The position numbers were made by a program, and so were the translations under genes. Positions 45,476 to 57,394 of a stretch of DNA of 64,000 bases are shown piece after piece (the first letter of the stretch is position 1; the number at the start of each line of letters is the position of its first letter). Origin of the DNA: Thamnidium elegans (taxonomy: Eukaryota; Mucoromycota; Mucoromycetes; Mucorales; Mucoraceae); NCBI GenBank assembly GCA_025201345.1, contig JAIXMG010000015.1:124001-188000 (forward strand), written 5' to 3'. The notes below the pieces were generated by a model, which had not been told where the DNA came from, made no database searches, and worked only from the letters and a program-made list of their open reading frames with translations.

Positions 45476-47262
45476 ACCAAGTTTTTTTTGTTGTTGCTTA
45501 GTTGACAATAAATACTTTGTACGTCATTACTAAAAAGACGCGTCTTTACTCTCTTGTGTTACTTTTTTTTGTTTATTTATTTATATCCCCGTTTGTACAG
45601 TAATGGGATACCGTTAAAATCATCTATTCAAAAAAGCAGTCCTAGTGTATACTGGATTTCCAGTAGTAAATCCTCATGCAACATGAGTCAATTCCATAGT
45701 ATACATTTTCAGACGTAAAGGATTGGCATGAATGGAACTAAATTATGGAAATACATTAAAGCCAATCAAAGCCAATTTAATATTTACACCTTTGAACGTC
45801 CTCGTCTCATAACTGTACCAGAGGCCAATGCCCTAACAAACTTTAACATTATAATGCATGACTGTATTGCTTCAGTTATTAAAACTGCGAAAGGGAAAAG
45901 ATCTATCCAAAAAGCTTGATGATTTGAAACAAAAATCTCTGAACGACAAAAGACTACCAGCAGGAAAGTAATCGGTAGAAGTTATTACTAGAACTTGTTC
46001 TGCAAGCATAAGATTATCTGAAGAGATCTTCCTGTTAATATAAGGAACACACTTATGAATAACTTACAAGAAAAGAACTTCTGATTACATTGCAAAATTT
46101 TTCTGAGATAGTATTTTTTGAAACATGCTTATGTTTAAATACGGTAGTTCGGTCTCTAAAGATGGAAAAAGCAAACGTATGATCTTACAGCAAAAGGTTC
46201 AGATCTTTCCAGAAGGGTTTATTTCTACTGGTGTACAGAATCTTGGACCTGCTCCTCTATCAAGCTCAACATTTAACCCCAGAATGTGCTACCGAAATCA
46301 ATGCACTCTTTGATGAACCTCACTTGTCTCTGATTCATTCTAATTTTTTTTTTTTTTTTTTTTTTGGTGCCAGTGGTCAAAAGGATAGCTCACTGGAAAA
46401 GCCTGTGGGTTGAAAAGAAATTATTCAATGCAATGCTTAATCTATCTATCAGACGTACTTTTACGTGTAAACTTAGCACCAAAGAGAGGAAAAAAAAATA
46501 ACAGAGAAATGAAAGCCGAGAAGATGGATGCGAGATGATACATCTTTATTTGATGCATTAAATTCTGGATCATATGCTCTTACAAGTCCTTTGATTATTC
46601 TATACGTATTTAACCAGTTCACGTCGAAAGTATGCTTGTATTTGTATGATTTGATTACTGGTCACAGTATTTCTTTTATGTCATTATAGTCACCAATATC
46701 GTAAGCTTTGGGCTTAAAAAACTTCTGCAATTCAGACCATTGTTGAGGCTTTAAAATAGTAGACTGTGAATAAGGAGACGCAAATCTTAGATTTATGATT
46801 GAATTAAGACCCAAAGATACTATTACCTTTTTACAGACCCAATCGATATATTTAGACCTTGCACGTAAACTTTATCACAATCAACAATGTCATCATTACA
46901 AGTTTGATCATCCTTAGAAGATGTAGCATGATGGGAAAAGACTTTTTTTTTTTTTTTTTTTTACTATCGCTACCTTATTCGCAGCTTCATTCTCATAGCT
47001 ATAAGCTATAAACTGTCTGTCAAGAGCTTGGCCTCTTGAAGTCGAAGCTTCTGTTTCTTGATTTATTGATCTGTACTATCTATGTTTTTTGATCACTATT
47101 TACATCACCAATGCCAATTTAGGGAAATTCCTAGTATACCACCATATCATAGGGAAAGTCTTTTTGAAATATTTAGACATTTGATTATATAAATGGTATG
47201 AATTTATTGTTAAAAAAAAGGAAAAGAAAAGGAAAAGAAAGGATGGAATAAACAGGTTAATT

Positions 47263-47345
47263 TAATCATGATAAAATGGGGTTTATTTAATCATTGTGAT
47301 ATTTATATTGCAATTTCCTTTCTCACGATATTAAGTCATTTTTAC
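47263..47345. repeat. Dispersed repeat (ATGATAAAATGGGGTTTATT family), single copy
   Basis: The unit ATGATAAAATGGGGTTTATT is followed by a tail CAATTTCCTTTCTCACGATA. The same unit is tandemly repeated, with the same tail, at 54588-54715. Confidence 0.7.
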
Positions 47346-47977
47346 ATGTAAAGTACCTGTTATTGTTGGAAGTGTTCCCAACAAAACTTACATCATAAAT
47401 TGGCACAGGTGGTGTAAATGGTGGTGTACCAAAAAAAAATATATATATAATAAAAAGCACGCTTTCCTCGAGATCGTTTTTGTTTATACATAAATGATCG
47501 AAAATCGGGTAGCTAGAAGTATCTGATATACTTTAGTAGATATGAAGTAAACAAATCTGCATATATTTTTTATTTTTTTATAAACTGTCAACACTTCCAC
47601 TTGTTTTTTATATATGCTTACTCTAGTAGTATCACCTCTTCTTATATCCAAACATAAAATTTATTAATGCTATTGAAAGATGTACCAAGAAATAGAAGTA
47701 GGTGGATAAAGCTGAAGAGAGCAAAAAGGAAAAGTATGCCTAATTTGTACTACTTTCTCTTTTTTTTGCATGGTTTGTTTACTTTGCGCAAGTTAAAAGA
47801 TAATCAAGTTTCTTAAATACAATTTCCATGAAAACAACGACAAATCCTTGTTTAATTTCAGCCGACTCAGTCATATAAACAACGGAGATAGATAATCATA
47901 TGTTGATTACTATCTTTTATTTCCAATTAACTCCATCTGTATTACTGACGTATTCGCACAAACCAACCACCATTCAT

Positions 47978-48140
47978 AAAAAAAAATGGCAGAGGTTCCC
48001 CCTCTATTTTTTTAATATAAAAAAATAGCAGAGGATTTTCCCCACTATTTTTTTATATAAAAAAAGAGCAGAGTTCCCTCCCCCCTTTTTTTATAAATAA
48101 AAAAAAAGAGGCTAGAGTTTCCCCACCCAAAAAAAAAAGA
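47978..48140. repeat. Degenerate tandem repeat with inverted halves
   Basis: About four units of 40-45 bp, each with an A-run, a core like (AT)AGCAGAG, a C-rich block and a T-run. Because each unit starts with A-runs and ends with T-runs, single-stranded DNA or RNA could fold into a series of hairpins with exposed AGCAGAG/CCCC segments. Units differ at several sites, so the array is not recent. Confidence 0.6.
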
Positions 48141-49078
48141 TATATATATTACCACACTAGAAATTACAACATTATATAAATTATTGGTTTAGAGTGTCAT
48201 GGAAAGCCATGGTCGCTGTCAGGTGCGAAAGAAAACAACACTGGCAGCCTTAGTAGTGCCATTTTTACAGGCTCCCTTTTTTTTTCTTTTTCACTAAGAA
48301 AAAAAAAAGGAAAAAAAATCGCAGCTCTTGATACTCCTTTTCTTTGTCTAATACTTGCAAATATTTCCATCCTAATAATAATTCAGCTACGAAACGATAA
48401 AACATATTACATTTAGCTTTTTTTCTTTTCAAAACAAATCAATTAGCTTACCTTCTAGTATCAAAAGAAGAGACAAAAAACTACAAGTGTTTATCTCGTG
48501 ATTACGATATGGATCTTTGCAAAATAGTACAACGAAAGGGATAACAAGCGTTATCTCTAGCACGTTTAAGTAGATTTTTCTATGAGGATAATTGGAAGTG
48601 AAAATTCCAGCAGCAATTAAATTGCACTCACCCATAGGAAACCCAATTAATACGCCTTCAGTCATGCTATTTAGAGGATAGAAAAAGGGGATTGCTTCAG
48701 CTTTCCTCCGTGGTCAACATGCTACCATAAAGTAACTCACCCGATAAACCCATTATAATAATACCTTTTTGACAGATTAACCAGACGGAGTTGGACTATC
48801 ATGCAGCAATTTTTTTTTATTGATAAGACGAAAAAAAAAAGACGGCCATCTGACAAAACATGAGTACGCCTCAAGCCTCTAGGATATAATATATAAACTT
48901 TCATTATTATTTGTTTACTTTAGTTATCATTTTATTCCGATTTGATTCAAGCAAGACTCCTTTCTACGAAGGATAAATCAAGTTGAGTGAACTAATCGAA
49001 AAAAAAACATGCAAGGCAACAAAATCATATTTAGGTTTTCTCGATGAAAAAAAAAACAAACAAATCATACACATTTAT

Positions 49079-51441
49079 TTATATGCCTGTTAATTCCATA
49101 AGTACATAACCTAAAGTAACAATACACAGCATGATTAAAATACTACAAGGTACACCATTTCGAAGAAAATCTTTTGTTTTAAGGTACGGTACTCCCAACG
49201 AATTTTCTTGTGAGATAGCCGTCATGTTTGGAAATCCAGATACAGGCAATCCCATTGCTGCAGAGCATACAAACGCCGTTCCCTAAAAAAATTTTACTCA
49301 GCCTCTCCTTCTGTCGTACAATCTAAGACACAAAAAAAAAAACTTACCATCACTAATAGTCTAGGATTAGGATCAGGAAGCTGCGCACCAATTTTTGCAA
49401 CGATAGGCAACACGATCAAAGCCGCCACCGTATGACTAATAAACGTAGCAATTACCAAAACCAACGAACTAAACACAAACAAAACTTGAAAAGTCGACAG
49501 TCCCATGACTCTTTCCGAGATATGAATAGCAATAGTATGCAGCAGACCTGAACTATCAACAGCTTTTCCTAACGCAATACCACCCATTGCCAAAATAATC
49601 ACGTTCCATAAAAACCCATTAAATTCATCCTTTGTCAATAGTCCTGAACCAAAGAAAGCAATCAGAGGTATAATAGCAATCACTCCCATATCACCTAAAG
49701 TATCTCTGTATGTATGTGCAATACACCACAGTATAATAGTAAACAAAGTAACACAGCTAATATACATTTGAGTACCCGTAATTTTGTTATTGTTTGTATT
49801 TGTTGTTGTTGTCTTTGAAATCTGATCTTGGTCTTTAATTCCATAACTCTTTAATAACCAAAGGCAGACCAAACAGTTACCTAGTAAACAAAGTGGAATC
49901 GATACACAAAACCAATCTGCCCAAGAAGGGGGCGGGGACATGTTTTGAATCGCAATAACATTTTGTGGTGAAGCAATCGGTGAAGCAATACCACCTAAAT
50001 TAGAAGCCAATGCAATACCCATAATCAAACAGGGTCCAAACGATGACCCCTCTGGTAAATTACGCAAGATGGGTTGAATTAAAGAAAGACAAAGTACAGG
50101 TGAAGCGACGTTACTTATCCACATACTAGCCATGGAAGCAACCAACATGTTTACAATCAAAACACGTGAGGGCCGAGTACCTGCCTTTGACAACACAAAA
50201 GAAGCCAAGGCCTTGGCAATACCATATTTGTTTAGTGCTGCGGCGATGGTAAAGCCACCTAATAACAACATAATCACCGGTGATAACATAGATCCAAACA
50301 CCATTTTGGACGCCTCCATAGTACTAAGTCGGGTATAGATAATTTTTCCTTCATCTGTTTCGTCTTGAGATCGAATGACACGTAAAACAATCACCAAGAA
50401 AGGTACTAGCAATGCTGTAACAAATAGAGGCATCAGCTGAAACAAACAAACAAACAAAGAGTTAATATTTAATCTAGTATCAAAAAGAAAAGAAACATAC
50501 TTCTGTTGCCCATAGTATACTAGCAAATACTAATACAGCAAAACATCTCCTTTGTTCAATATGCTCAAACAAAGAACTATTTAACAAATAAACAAAAACT
50601 GCCAAACTCAGCACACCAATCAAGACAGACCGTAATTGGTCAATAGAAGCAGCAGTAGTTTCACTTGTCAACAAATTATTTAATTTTCTTTCTTGACCTA
50701 ATCGTTCTCTCCAAATAACATTTCGATCATGAGTTACTTGTTCCGCAAGTAAAACAGCCAAATCATTTTTATCTTTCTTGTCATTGCTGTATATTTGTTC
50801 TACCTGTTGAATCAAATCATCTAAATGATCACGTGTATGCGCTTGGAACGGATAGGCTTCTAATATGTGACGAAACATATAACTTTGACTTTGTCTAGCA
50901 TTCATGACTTTGTCATACTTTTTTAAAATCTTTGTAAACGCTGTCATATTTAATGAAACAAAAGATTTTAATTTACACAAGTAGATATAGAGATCAATCA
51001 GTTGCGTATTTTGATTTAATGTCATGGACGTAGAAAATGATCGATTATCTTCAATATCAATCGAGCTAGAAGAAGGAATAGTTAGTAGTTCTGTTTGAAT
51101 GACATTAGCAACAGGTTTAGATAAGAGGTGATCCAATTCACTATTGGCTTCATTTTCTTTATCGGTATAAAATTGGATGATTTTAGTTAAGGCGTCGTCA
51201 AGCGCTTTGGTAAATGTGACATGATCTTCTTGATTGGTAGGTAAAAGTGTAGTGTATTCATTTAATGACGCTTTTTTCTCTTTTTCAATCATATAGATCA
51301 GCGTCTTGAGCTTAGAGTATCTATACATGCATATTTTTTCTTTTTAATATACTGAAACAATATATATTGTGGGCCTTACGGTAAGTAATTCTCTGACCAT
51401 TCAGGTACAGCATTGAATTGAATGTAACGTGAAAATTTCAT
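49079..51441 (-). CDS. PHO91: SPX-domain low-affinity phosphate transporter (SLC13/DASS type)
   Basis: Four exons (51380-51441, 50501-51320, 49348-50436, 49079-49282) give 724 residues. An N-terminal SPX domain (MKFSRYIQFNAVPEWSENYL then YSKLKTLIYMIEKEKK, with further Lys-rich helices to about 190) senses inositol pyrophosphates. It is followed by a sodium/sulfate symporter-type membrane domain with about 12 helices, including LMPLFVTALLVPFLVIVL, SNVASPVLCLSLIQP and GIALASNLGGIASPIASPQN. The architecture is that of yeast Pho87/90/91. Vacuolar (Pho91) versus plasma-membrane (Pho87/90) location cannot be told, so the symbol is tentative. Confidence 0.9.
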
Positions 51442-51550
51442 AACAGAAAAAAAAGAGAAGAAAAGAAAAAGAATTATATAAATAACAAACTTTTTATTAT
51501 TATTGTAAATAAAAATAAAAATAAAATAAACATCTCTCTATACGATGACA

Positions 51551-52519
51551 TCAAAGCTTTTTGTATATCCTTTCGGGTATACCTTGCGATTGAGCAGTCC
51601 ATCTAGCAGCATTAAACAGAAAATCACTCAACCTAATAAACAAATGTCATATAAATAACAAATAAGAATAAATAGAAGTTTCTTTTACCTGTTCAAAAAA
51701 ATCCCAACTGATTCATCACAAAGGTGGTCTCGAACCAAAGGTTGTACTCTTCTTTCTGCACGACGACATACAGAGCGAGCAATATGCAATGTGGCACTTG
51801 CTTTACCTCCCGACTATATACATATTAAGCTCTAGTAATATATACATGTATACTTTAAACTTACTGGTAAAATAAATTGCGTTAACTTTGGTAATTGTTC
51901 ATCATATTCATCAATCCAATTTTCTAAATCCTTCACATGATTACCATTGGTATCAAAAGCGGTACGAGCTAAAAATGTTTTAGAATACTACAAGTAAGTT
52001 TGCATTTCTATTTATCCACTATACACGTAAAAAACGCAATATCTACCTAATCGAGCCTCATTTGAGTGTTCACGAGGTGTCGCAAGGTTAGAACCTACAT
52101 CCTGTAAGAGACTTTGAATCTACGCATACATTTAGTGTTGTTAAAAAAAAAGAAAAAGAAATGTTTACCTGAACTAAACGTTCTATCAATTCATATCCCC
52201 AATCTGTATCTTCCAAAAACTCCATAACCAATCTATTCGTTTATTTAGTACAACAAAATATAATATCTTTACTTTATTTTACCCAATATTAGATGTTAAT
52301 TCATCAGTGGTTCCTAAATATTATGATATCAACACAATGTATTTCCTACGTTTATTATATCAACTGACCTAACGCTTCAAAAATTTCATCATCCTTATCT
52401 TTACGGTCTCCATTATATAAGCTTGACGTTCCTAAGTTTAGGTATTTAGCTTCTGAAAGATAGCGCGATTTTTATTTTTTATTTTTACCTTTGTCACCTG
52501 TCTTTGTGTAAATCTTCAT
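51551..52519 (-). CDS. MMAB: ATP:cob(I)alamin adenosyltransferase (PduO type)
   Basis: Eight short exons (52489-52519, 52369-52431, 52283-52313, 52169-52232, 52047-52119, 51865-51968, 51689-51813, 51551-51632) join in phase to 190 residues. The signature is strong: [67 protein letters not shown] and CRRAERRV, the latter two forming the ATP and corrin site. It adenosylates cob(I)alamin to coenzyme B12, needed by methylmalonyl-CoA mutase. No mitochondrial presequence is visible because the protein starts right at the ATP-binding motif; an unseen 5' exon is possible. It lies 110 bp from the PHO91 start on the same strand. Confidence 0.92.
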
Positions 52520-53507
52520 TTCTCTTTTCCCTTTTGTACTTTTAATAACTTGACAACATTCCTCCTTGACATTACTCTATACTTACTTTTTGGTATTAAA
52601 GAAAAAATAAAAAAATAAAAAAAGAGATTGGAAACAAGATGTGATATTTGTTAAAAAACACGTGATAAGTGTAACATGCTGTCATTGATTTTGGCAGGAA
52701 GGACAATTGAATTAAGTTATATAAAAAGTGTCAGTTGTGAAGGAAGAACAACGTGCCTGATATGATTTTTAATCCCTCAAAGTGCTTAAGAAAGAAGCTT
52801 AAATGAAAGACCAATAGTCGTCACTGGATAGGCCCCACAAATTAATAAACTTAGATACTGATCATTCATTCTTATAACCATAACTTGTGTTCTCTCTTTC
52901 AGTATTTCCAATAGTATTTTATTTAAATAACAAATCATTATAATAGAGTAACTAACTCTATTTATATTATATTTTCTTATAGAAATGGTAGACTCCTTTT
53001 TAGTCGGATCAGCATTATTTTACTTCCAATTTTTGGTTACGTCCGGCTGAGTACAAGTCAAAGAAATACTGCCCCTAGTACGAGAAAAACACTTCCAGTA
53101 AAACATTGGTATGGTAGAAAATTATCATAACCCTTTATTTGTATTCCTAATTGTGACCATCCTTTCTTTATTGGGTTTCCCACTATTTTTTCCAAAAGTG
53201 GCCAAAACCTGTTACTATTTCTACAAAAAATAAACTTAATTAACGATGAACATTGACACGTTTATGAGAATGAAATAGTTACTGAAGAGGTATATGTTAA
53301 CTTATATCAAAAGCATAGTAAGCCTGCCGAAGTAGATATTTGTACGGCAAAAGAAAATGTGCACCTTTTTTTTTGGAAAAAATTGTAGCCACTTTTGGAA
53401 AAATTACGCTCATTTTTGGAAAATGAGATTGGCTGTGTTTTTTCTTTCTCTTCTTCTCTTTTCTTTTCTTGTTTAGCAATACCCCTTCTTCCGTTTATTT
53501 CACACAA
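52520..53507. other. AT-rich spacer entering the second transposon-rich stretch
   Basis: No gene seen. A short TTTTGGAAAA motif repeats three times at 53368-53425 and an inverse version lies near 53190. Confidence 0.5.
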
Positions 53508-53929
53508 ATGACGACACAGTGTTTATTCATTGCATTGGCCTGCCACATATGTAAAAGCCATAATTTCACAGAGAGGAAAAGCTTGCACCACCATTACGTC
53601 AAAAAAGAGAAGACCATCCTTCCTTCGTCCCCGAAAGGAAATCCATATTATCCTCTTGACTTTGGACTTGAAATCGTTAAAGTCAAAGAAAATGCAACCA
53701 TTATTAATTACGCTTGTCCAAGTTGTAATAACTTGTTGAAAGACTTGGATCAGCTTGCAGAACACATTGATGCTGTTCATATTAACGACAATACTGAAAG
53801 AACGTAAGCGTGTTTATGCGTTTTGCATTAATTTGTGAGACTAACTCCCTTTTTTTTTCTTTTTTTTTGAGAAGAGAGGAAAGCATTAATCAAGAAATTA
53901 ACGCTTACGCCACGGTGATATATTGTTAA
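53508..53929 (+). CDS. Small C2H2-like zinc-finger protein
   Basis: Two exons (53508-53803, 53875-53929) join in phase to 116 residues. Two Cys/His modules are visible: CHICKSHNFTERKSLHHHY (first, imperfect) and YACPSCNNLLKDLDQLAEH ... H (classic C-x2-C ... H-x4-H spacing). The start at 53508 is the first ATG. Such short zinc-finger ORFs are often pieces of lineage-specific expansions or transposon proteins; no function can be assigned. It lies just left of a dispersed repeat (53938-53999). Confidence 0.5.
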
Positions 53930-53937
53930 ATATGAGT

Positions 53938-53999
53938 CCTATAATTTCGTTAAAAGTCAAAAATAAGATGGTTTTTATTAATTTGAAAAAGGAAGGTTA
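53938..53999. repeat. Dispersed repeat, copy B (other copy 27039-27100)
   Basis: Shares ATTTCGTTAAAAGTCAAAAA and the following bases with 27039-27100, including the ATAAGATGGTTTTTATT block. Confidence 0.7.
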
Positions 54000-54259
54000 T
54001 TCATATGACAGTTGAATGTGTTTAAATATATCCGCTTATAGATTATTGTGCTTGGAAAATATTATATAATCTGAGCCTGGTAAAATAGGTGACGTTTGTG
54101 TAAAAGGGAAAATGGTGATTTTCCTGGTGTATCACAAATATTCTTTAGCTGGAATCTTAATTATTACACTGAGTAAATAATTAAGCTTGTCAAATAAGAT
54201 CCAAAGCAGATCTTAAATAGTAATCAAAAGATTAGATATATAGCTGGTATATATCACAC

Positions 54260-54539
54260 GGATGAAGATCTAGAAGATGATGACATTGATCTAGATACCC
54301 TCGCTACAGATTTGGATAATGAGGATTTAACACCTGAAGACTTTATCTCGGAACGAAATGAAGCATTACCCATCCTAAAACCAAATTTAAAGTTGGATAT
54401 GCCTTCCACAGCACAAAGTATTGATATACCTACTAAGAAACTCAGGACATATATTGAAGCAATCACCAGGCATGCCAGCAAAAAGGCACAGAAAATGACA
54501 AGAACAAAACAATGTTCATTGTGGATACTTTATCATTAA
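54260..54539 (+). other. Acidic orphan reading frame, no start
   Basis: Open from about 54258 with EDLEDDDIDLDTLATDLDNE, then PNLKLDMPSTAQSIDIPTKK and a basic end (HASKKAQKMTRTKQ). It looks like the middle of a protein whose 5' part is missing. Possibly part of a decayed transposon-linked gene. Confidence 0.25.
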
Positions 54540-54587
54540 AACCTTTTGCAATATTGGACAATCATGGAAATGAGGAAAATGCGCTCG

Positions 54588-54715
54588 CTCATGATAAAAT
54601 GGGGTTTATTTAATTATGATAAAATGGGGTTTATTCAATCATGATAAAACGAGGTTTATTCAACTATGATAAAAAGGATTTATTACAATTTCCTTTCTCT
54701 CGATATTAAAAAAAA
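54588..54715. repeat. Tandem array of a 27-bp unit with tail
   Basis: Four consecutive degenerate copies of ATGATAAAATGGGGTTTATT(CAA) at 54590-54680, followed by the tail ACAATTTCCTTTCTCTCGAT. The same unit and tail occur once at 47263-47345, which suggests a transposon end or a minisatellite that spread. Confidence 0.75.
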
Positions 54716-54742
54716 AGTCGTTAAATAAATAAATAATACAAA

Positions 54743-55440
54743 ATGAACCCTACAAACGACAACCAAACATTTGAAACCATTATGTTTGACCCTAAAGCAA
54801 AGAAAGCAGATGGAAGAAAACGTCAAGTAATGGATGAGCCAGAGGACAGTACTCAACCAAATACTAAAAAAAAGAGTAAAAATCCCAAAGGTGAATGGAC
54901 TCCTGCCAGAAGACTGGCAGTTCTCAAATTGTACGAGGACTTCAGACCTCTTGAGATTTTCCACAGTGTCGAAGTTGACTTTGAAGAACTCGACCAATTC
55001 CAAATAAAAAATTTACGCGATATTTACAAGGTAAGTATATAATAGATATAATATTTCACAATCTTGTACAGCCATTGATCTTTTTCAATGTAGAATGCTG
55101 AAGATGACGTCAAAAAAGCATTAAGAGCTGCAAATGACATAAGATTTGATAATGAAGATTACAAAGAGATGGTGAGCGCTTCTTTATACAACATGTAATT
55201 TTAGAAAAATGTCATAAACACAAAATCAAACTAAATACATATACTCAAATAGCTTAATCGAATACAGCCACCCAGCACCGAAAAGAACCTTAGAAGGTGA
55301 GTTTACGAGAAGGTTTATCCAAGAAACGACCCCAGCGTTGTAAAGTTTGCCCGGTTGTATTGGTATAAGTTTTATCCTTAACAGAAAAGAAATATAAAAT
55401 ACCCAAACCAATACTGGGACCTTTTTTGAAGGAAGACAAG
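54743..55440 (+). pseudogene. Decayed orphan gene (transposon-linked)
   Basis: Exons 54743-55030 (MNPTNDNQTFETIMFDPKAK to NLRDIYK) and 55094-55171 (NAEDDVKKALRAANDIRFDN) join in phase, and a third piece after 55250 reads LNRIQPPSTEKNLRR. Beyond this the frame is broken; a piece reading LSKKRPQRCKVC hints at a zinc knuckle like those ending piggyBac-type proteins. The N-terminal part is basic, with a WTPARRLAVLKLYEDF segment resembling a DNA-binding helix. Probably inactive. Confidence 0.35.
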
Positions 55441-55673
55441 TACAACGTTGTTTTCGGGTAAATATTATTTACTTGATATTATTATTTATTATCTTTGACT
55501 TAAAACCCTGCTTCGTGTTTAACACAAAACATATAGTAATAGAGACGAAAGCAGAGGAAGCAAAAGCAGAAGAGAAGGAGAAGGATTGAAGTCCGACTCC
55601 GGCTTGAGGAATACTTTCTCTTAACACGGTCTTCTTTAGGTTACAGCACGAGAGTCTTCGCAATGGATTTAAT

Positions 55674-55773
55674 ATCGGTTTTCTTAGGACCGCGGGGGAG
55701 TGTACATAAGGTATCTTGAATCGGGTGCCCCGTGGTCCGAAAGATTTGCGCCGTGGTCCTTAAGAAAACCGAT
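55674..55773. repeat. Short inverted-repeat element (100 bp), deletion copy of the 25.1-kb family
   Basis: Ends ATCGGTTTTCTTAGGACC and GGTCCTTAAGAAAACCGAT are inverse to each other and flanked by TTTAAT-type duplications. Internal words (GTGTACATAAGG, ATCGGGTGCCCCGTGGTCC) match both inner edges of the 25121-25696 element, so this copy has lost the interior. Confidence 0.65.
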
Positions 55774-56408
55774 TTAATATACACTCATTTATACAGAATA
55801 TATGAAATTACCTCTTTTTACATTCCTTGTTCAATAACAGATCTTTCAAGACTAGACCGCTCCTTCTTTTCCTTAACTATGCTGATGGTAAGTGCGAATA
55901 CGTAATGTATATGGCATTTAAAATTTACTTTTTTTTTTTGTTGTCTTCTAAAGGATCGTACAAAAAGTCAAGTAAAATGTGTTTAGAATTTATGAGAAAA
56001 AAATGTGCTCCTGGAACACCTCCCTGATGAAGATCCTTTGCGATTAGATCGTTCAGAAGCCCTCAAAAAAAGAATTAAATAAAATCAAAATTAAATATAA
56101 AGTTTATGTTATGTTCAAAATCCATATTTATGCAATTCAGAAGTTTATCGTTTTGCTATGGACAGTGTGTGATTGTATTTGTGGTTAAGCTCCAGGGCTT
56201 ATAAAATTTTTGAGCGGTGATGAGGATGTCGTAGGTAGAGAAGAAGATAATCCAATTGACGTTGATAATCTGGATTTTCTTTTCAAACAATCATTGGATA
56301 AACGAGAGACTGATCAGTCTAAAGTTTTGCAAGCTCTTGAATAATCTCACTAGGACAGCTTTGAATTGAAAAAGATAGGATCTGAGTTAGTTGAAGCTTT
56401 AAAAAATA

Positions 56409-57109
56409 TCAATAAATAAATAAAGTACTATCATCATCACTAATATTATGTTGTAATGCATCAATATCGAGCTGATTTGTATCTCTCATCAACCCACTAC
56501 TATACTCTTCAAGAGTAGGAGATACTCGTACCCCTGATATTGCTTTGTTTGTCTTCTTTTGGTAACTGGTGCATAAACTTTTAGGAAATGGGACCATTAT
56601 ATATCTGTTATAAGAGTAGCCTTCATCGCCATACGACATGTAACGCTTTTCAGATGATACCTTCTCAAAATGTGACGCAGTTATTGCAACTAATTGACTA
56701 CGTTTTAAAATTACTCTGTCGTTTCTACTTTTATTGTAAGGTCCATGTAAGCTACTGGTTATACCGTCAGGTGTGCTAACTGCTTGGAACTTTACGCAAC
56801 GCATGTGTTCCCATCCATTCTAAACCGTTTCCTGTAAGTTTGTAACATTGTTCCATCTATAAATCCGACTATATTTGAATAATAAACACCTTTTTCGAAA
56901 ATGGCTTTTGAGAAGCGATGTAAGTTCTCCTTGCTGAATTGTCTTTCATCAAATTCAAGACCACTTTTAAACTTATTCATCAAATCAGGACGTCTGTATC
57001 TGGTACTAAAAGATGAACCCGGAACCACAGTGCTTCGTTGTTGTTGTCTTCTACGTCGAAGAGAGATGTATGCGAGTAAGTCTTCGTTAATAGAAGAGAA
57101 TGCATTCAT
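56409..57109 (-). pseudogene. PIF/Harbinger-type DDE transposase pseudogene
   Basis: The start at 57109 gives MNAFSSINEDLLAYISLRRR and then FSKAIFEKGVYYSNIVGFID-GT, the first catalytic Asp block of DDE_Tnp_4. After a frameshift near 56822 the frame continues NGWEHMRCVKFQAVSTPDGI, LHGPYNKSRNDR and MSYGDEGYSYNR (second Asp). The third acidic block, usually VRVSVE, is degenerate here (VRVSPTLEE) and the C-terminus is lost. The element is inactive. Family repeats lie at 55674-55773 and 57371-57394 on either side. Confidence 0.7.
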
Positions 57110-57370
57110 CTTACTATATATAAACTTGTATTTTTAATAAAGAAAGATGTAAAAATTACATCGGAATAGTTAAGTTTATTAATATCTCTGAGATAGCACT
57201 TATCACACAAAAATTCGTGAACCATGCCTCAAAGGTAATTTATATTCCTTCATTATTCCGACGGGGTGTGTATTTATCTTATCATGTCTTGCATAATTTT
57301 GTTTGGAATTTCGTATCGGTCGTTTTTTTCAGAAATAAAAAAAATCCATTTAAGGCTCCATGTAATTAAT

Positions 57371-57394
57371 TAACGTTTTTCTTAGGGACTACCG
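57371..57394. repeat. Partial copy of the CTTAGGGACTACCGAGTTAA repeat end
   Basis: Matches the left end of the 25121-25696 element over about 25 bp. It may be the right end of the element that carried the Harbinger-like transposase. Confidence 0.6.

Larger units (their letters stand above)
45476..49078. other. 3.6-kb gene-poor region
   Basis: I see no complete gene. Short frames at 45728-45919 and 46125-46313 (+) read as protein-like but have stops around them and may be transposon remnants. A repeat at 47263-47345 recurs at 54588-54715. A degenerate tandem array lies at 47978-48140. A minus-strand frame at 48429-48665 (MTEGVLIGFPMGECNLIAAG, with a possible upstream exon at about 48741-48770) is hydrophobic and might be a transporter remnant. 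Confidence 0.4.

Noticed and set aside
48429..48665. Hydrophobic minus-strand ORF as a transporter gene
   Set aside because: Too short, and no exon chain could be extended confidently; noted only in the spacer description.
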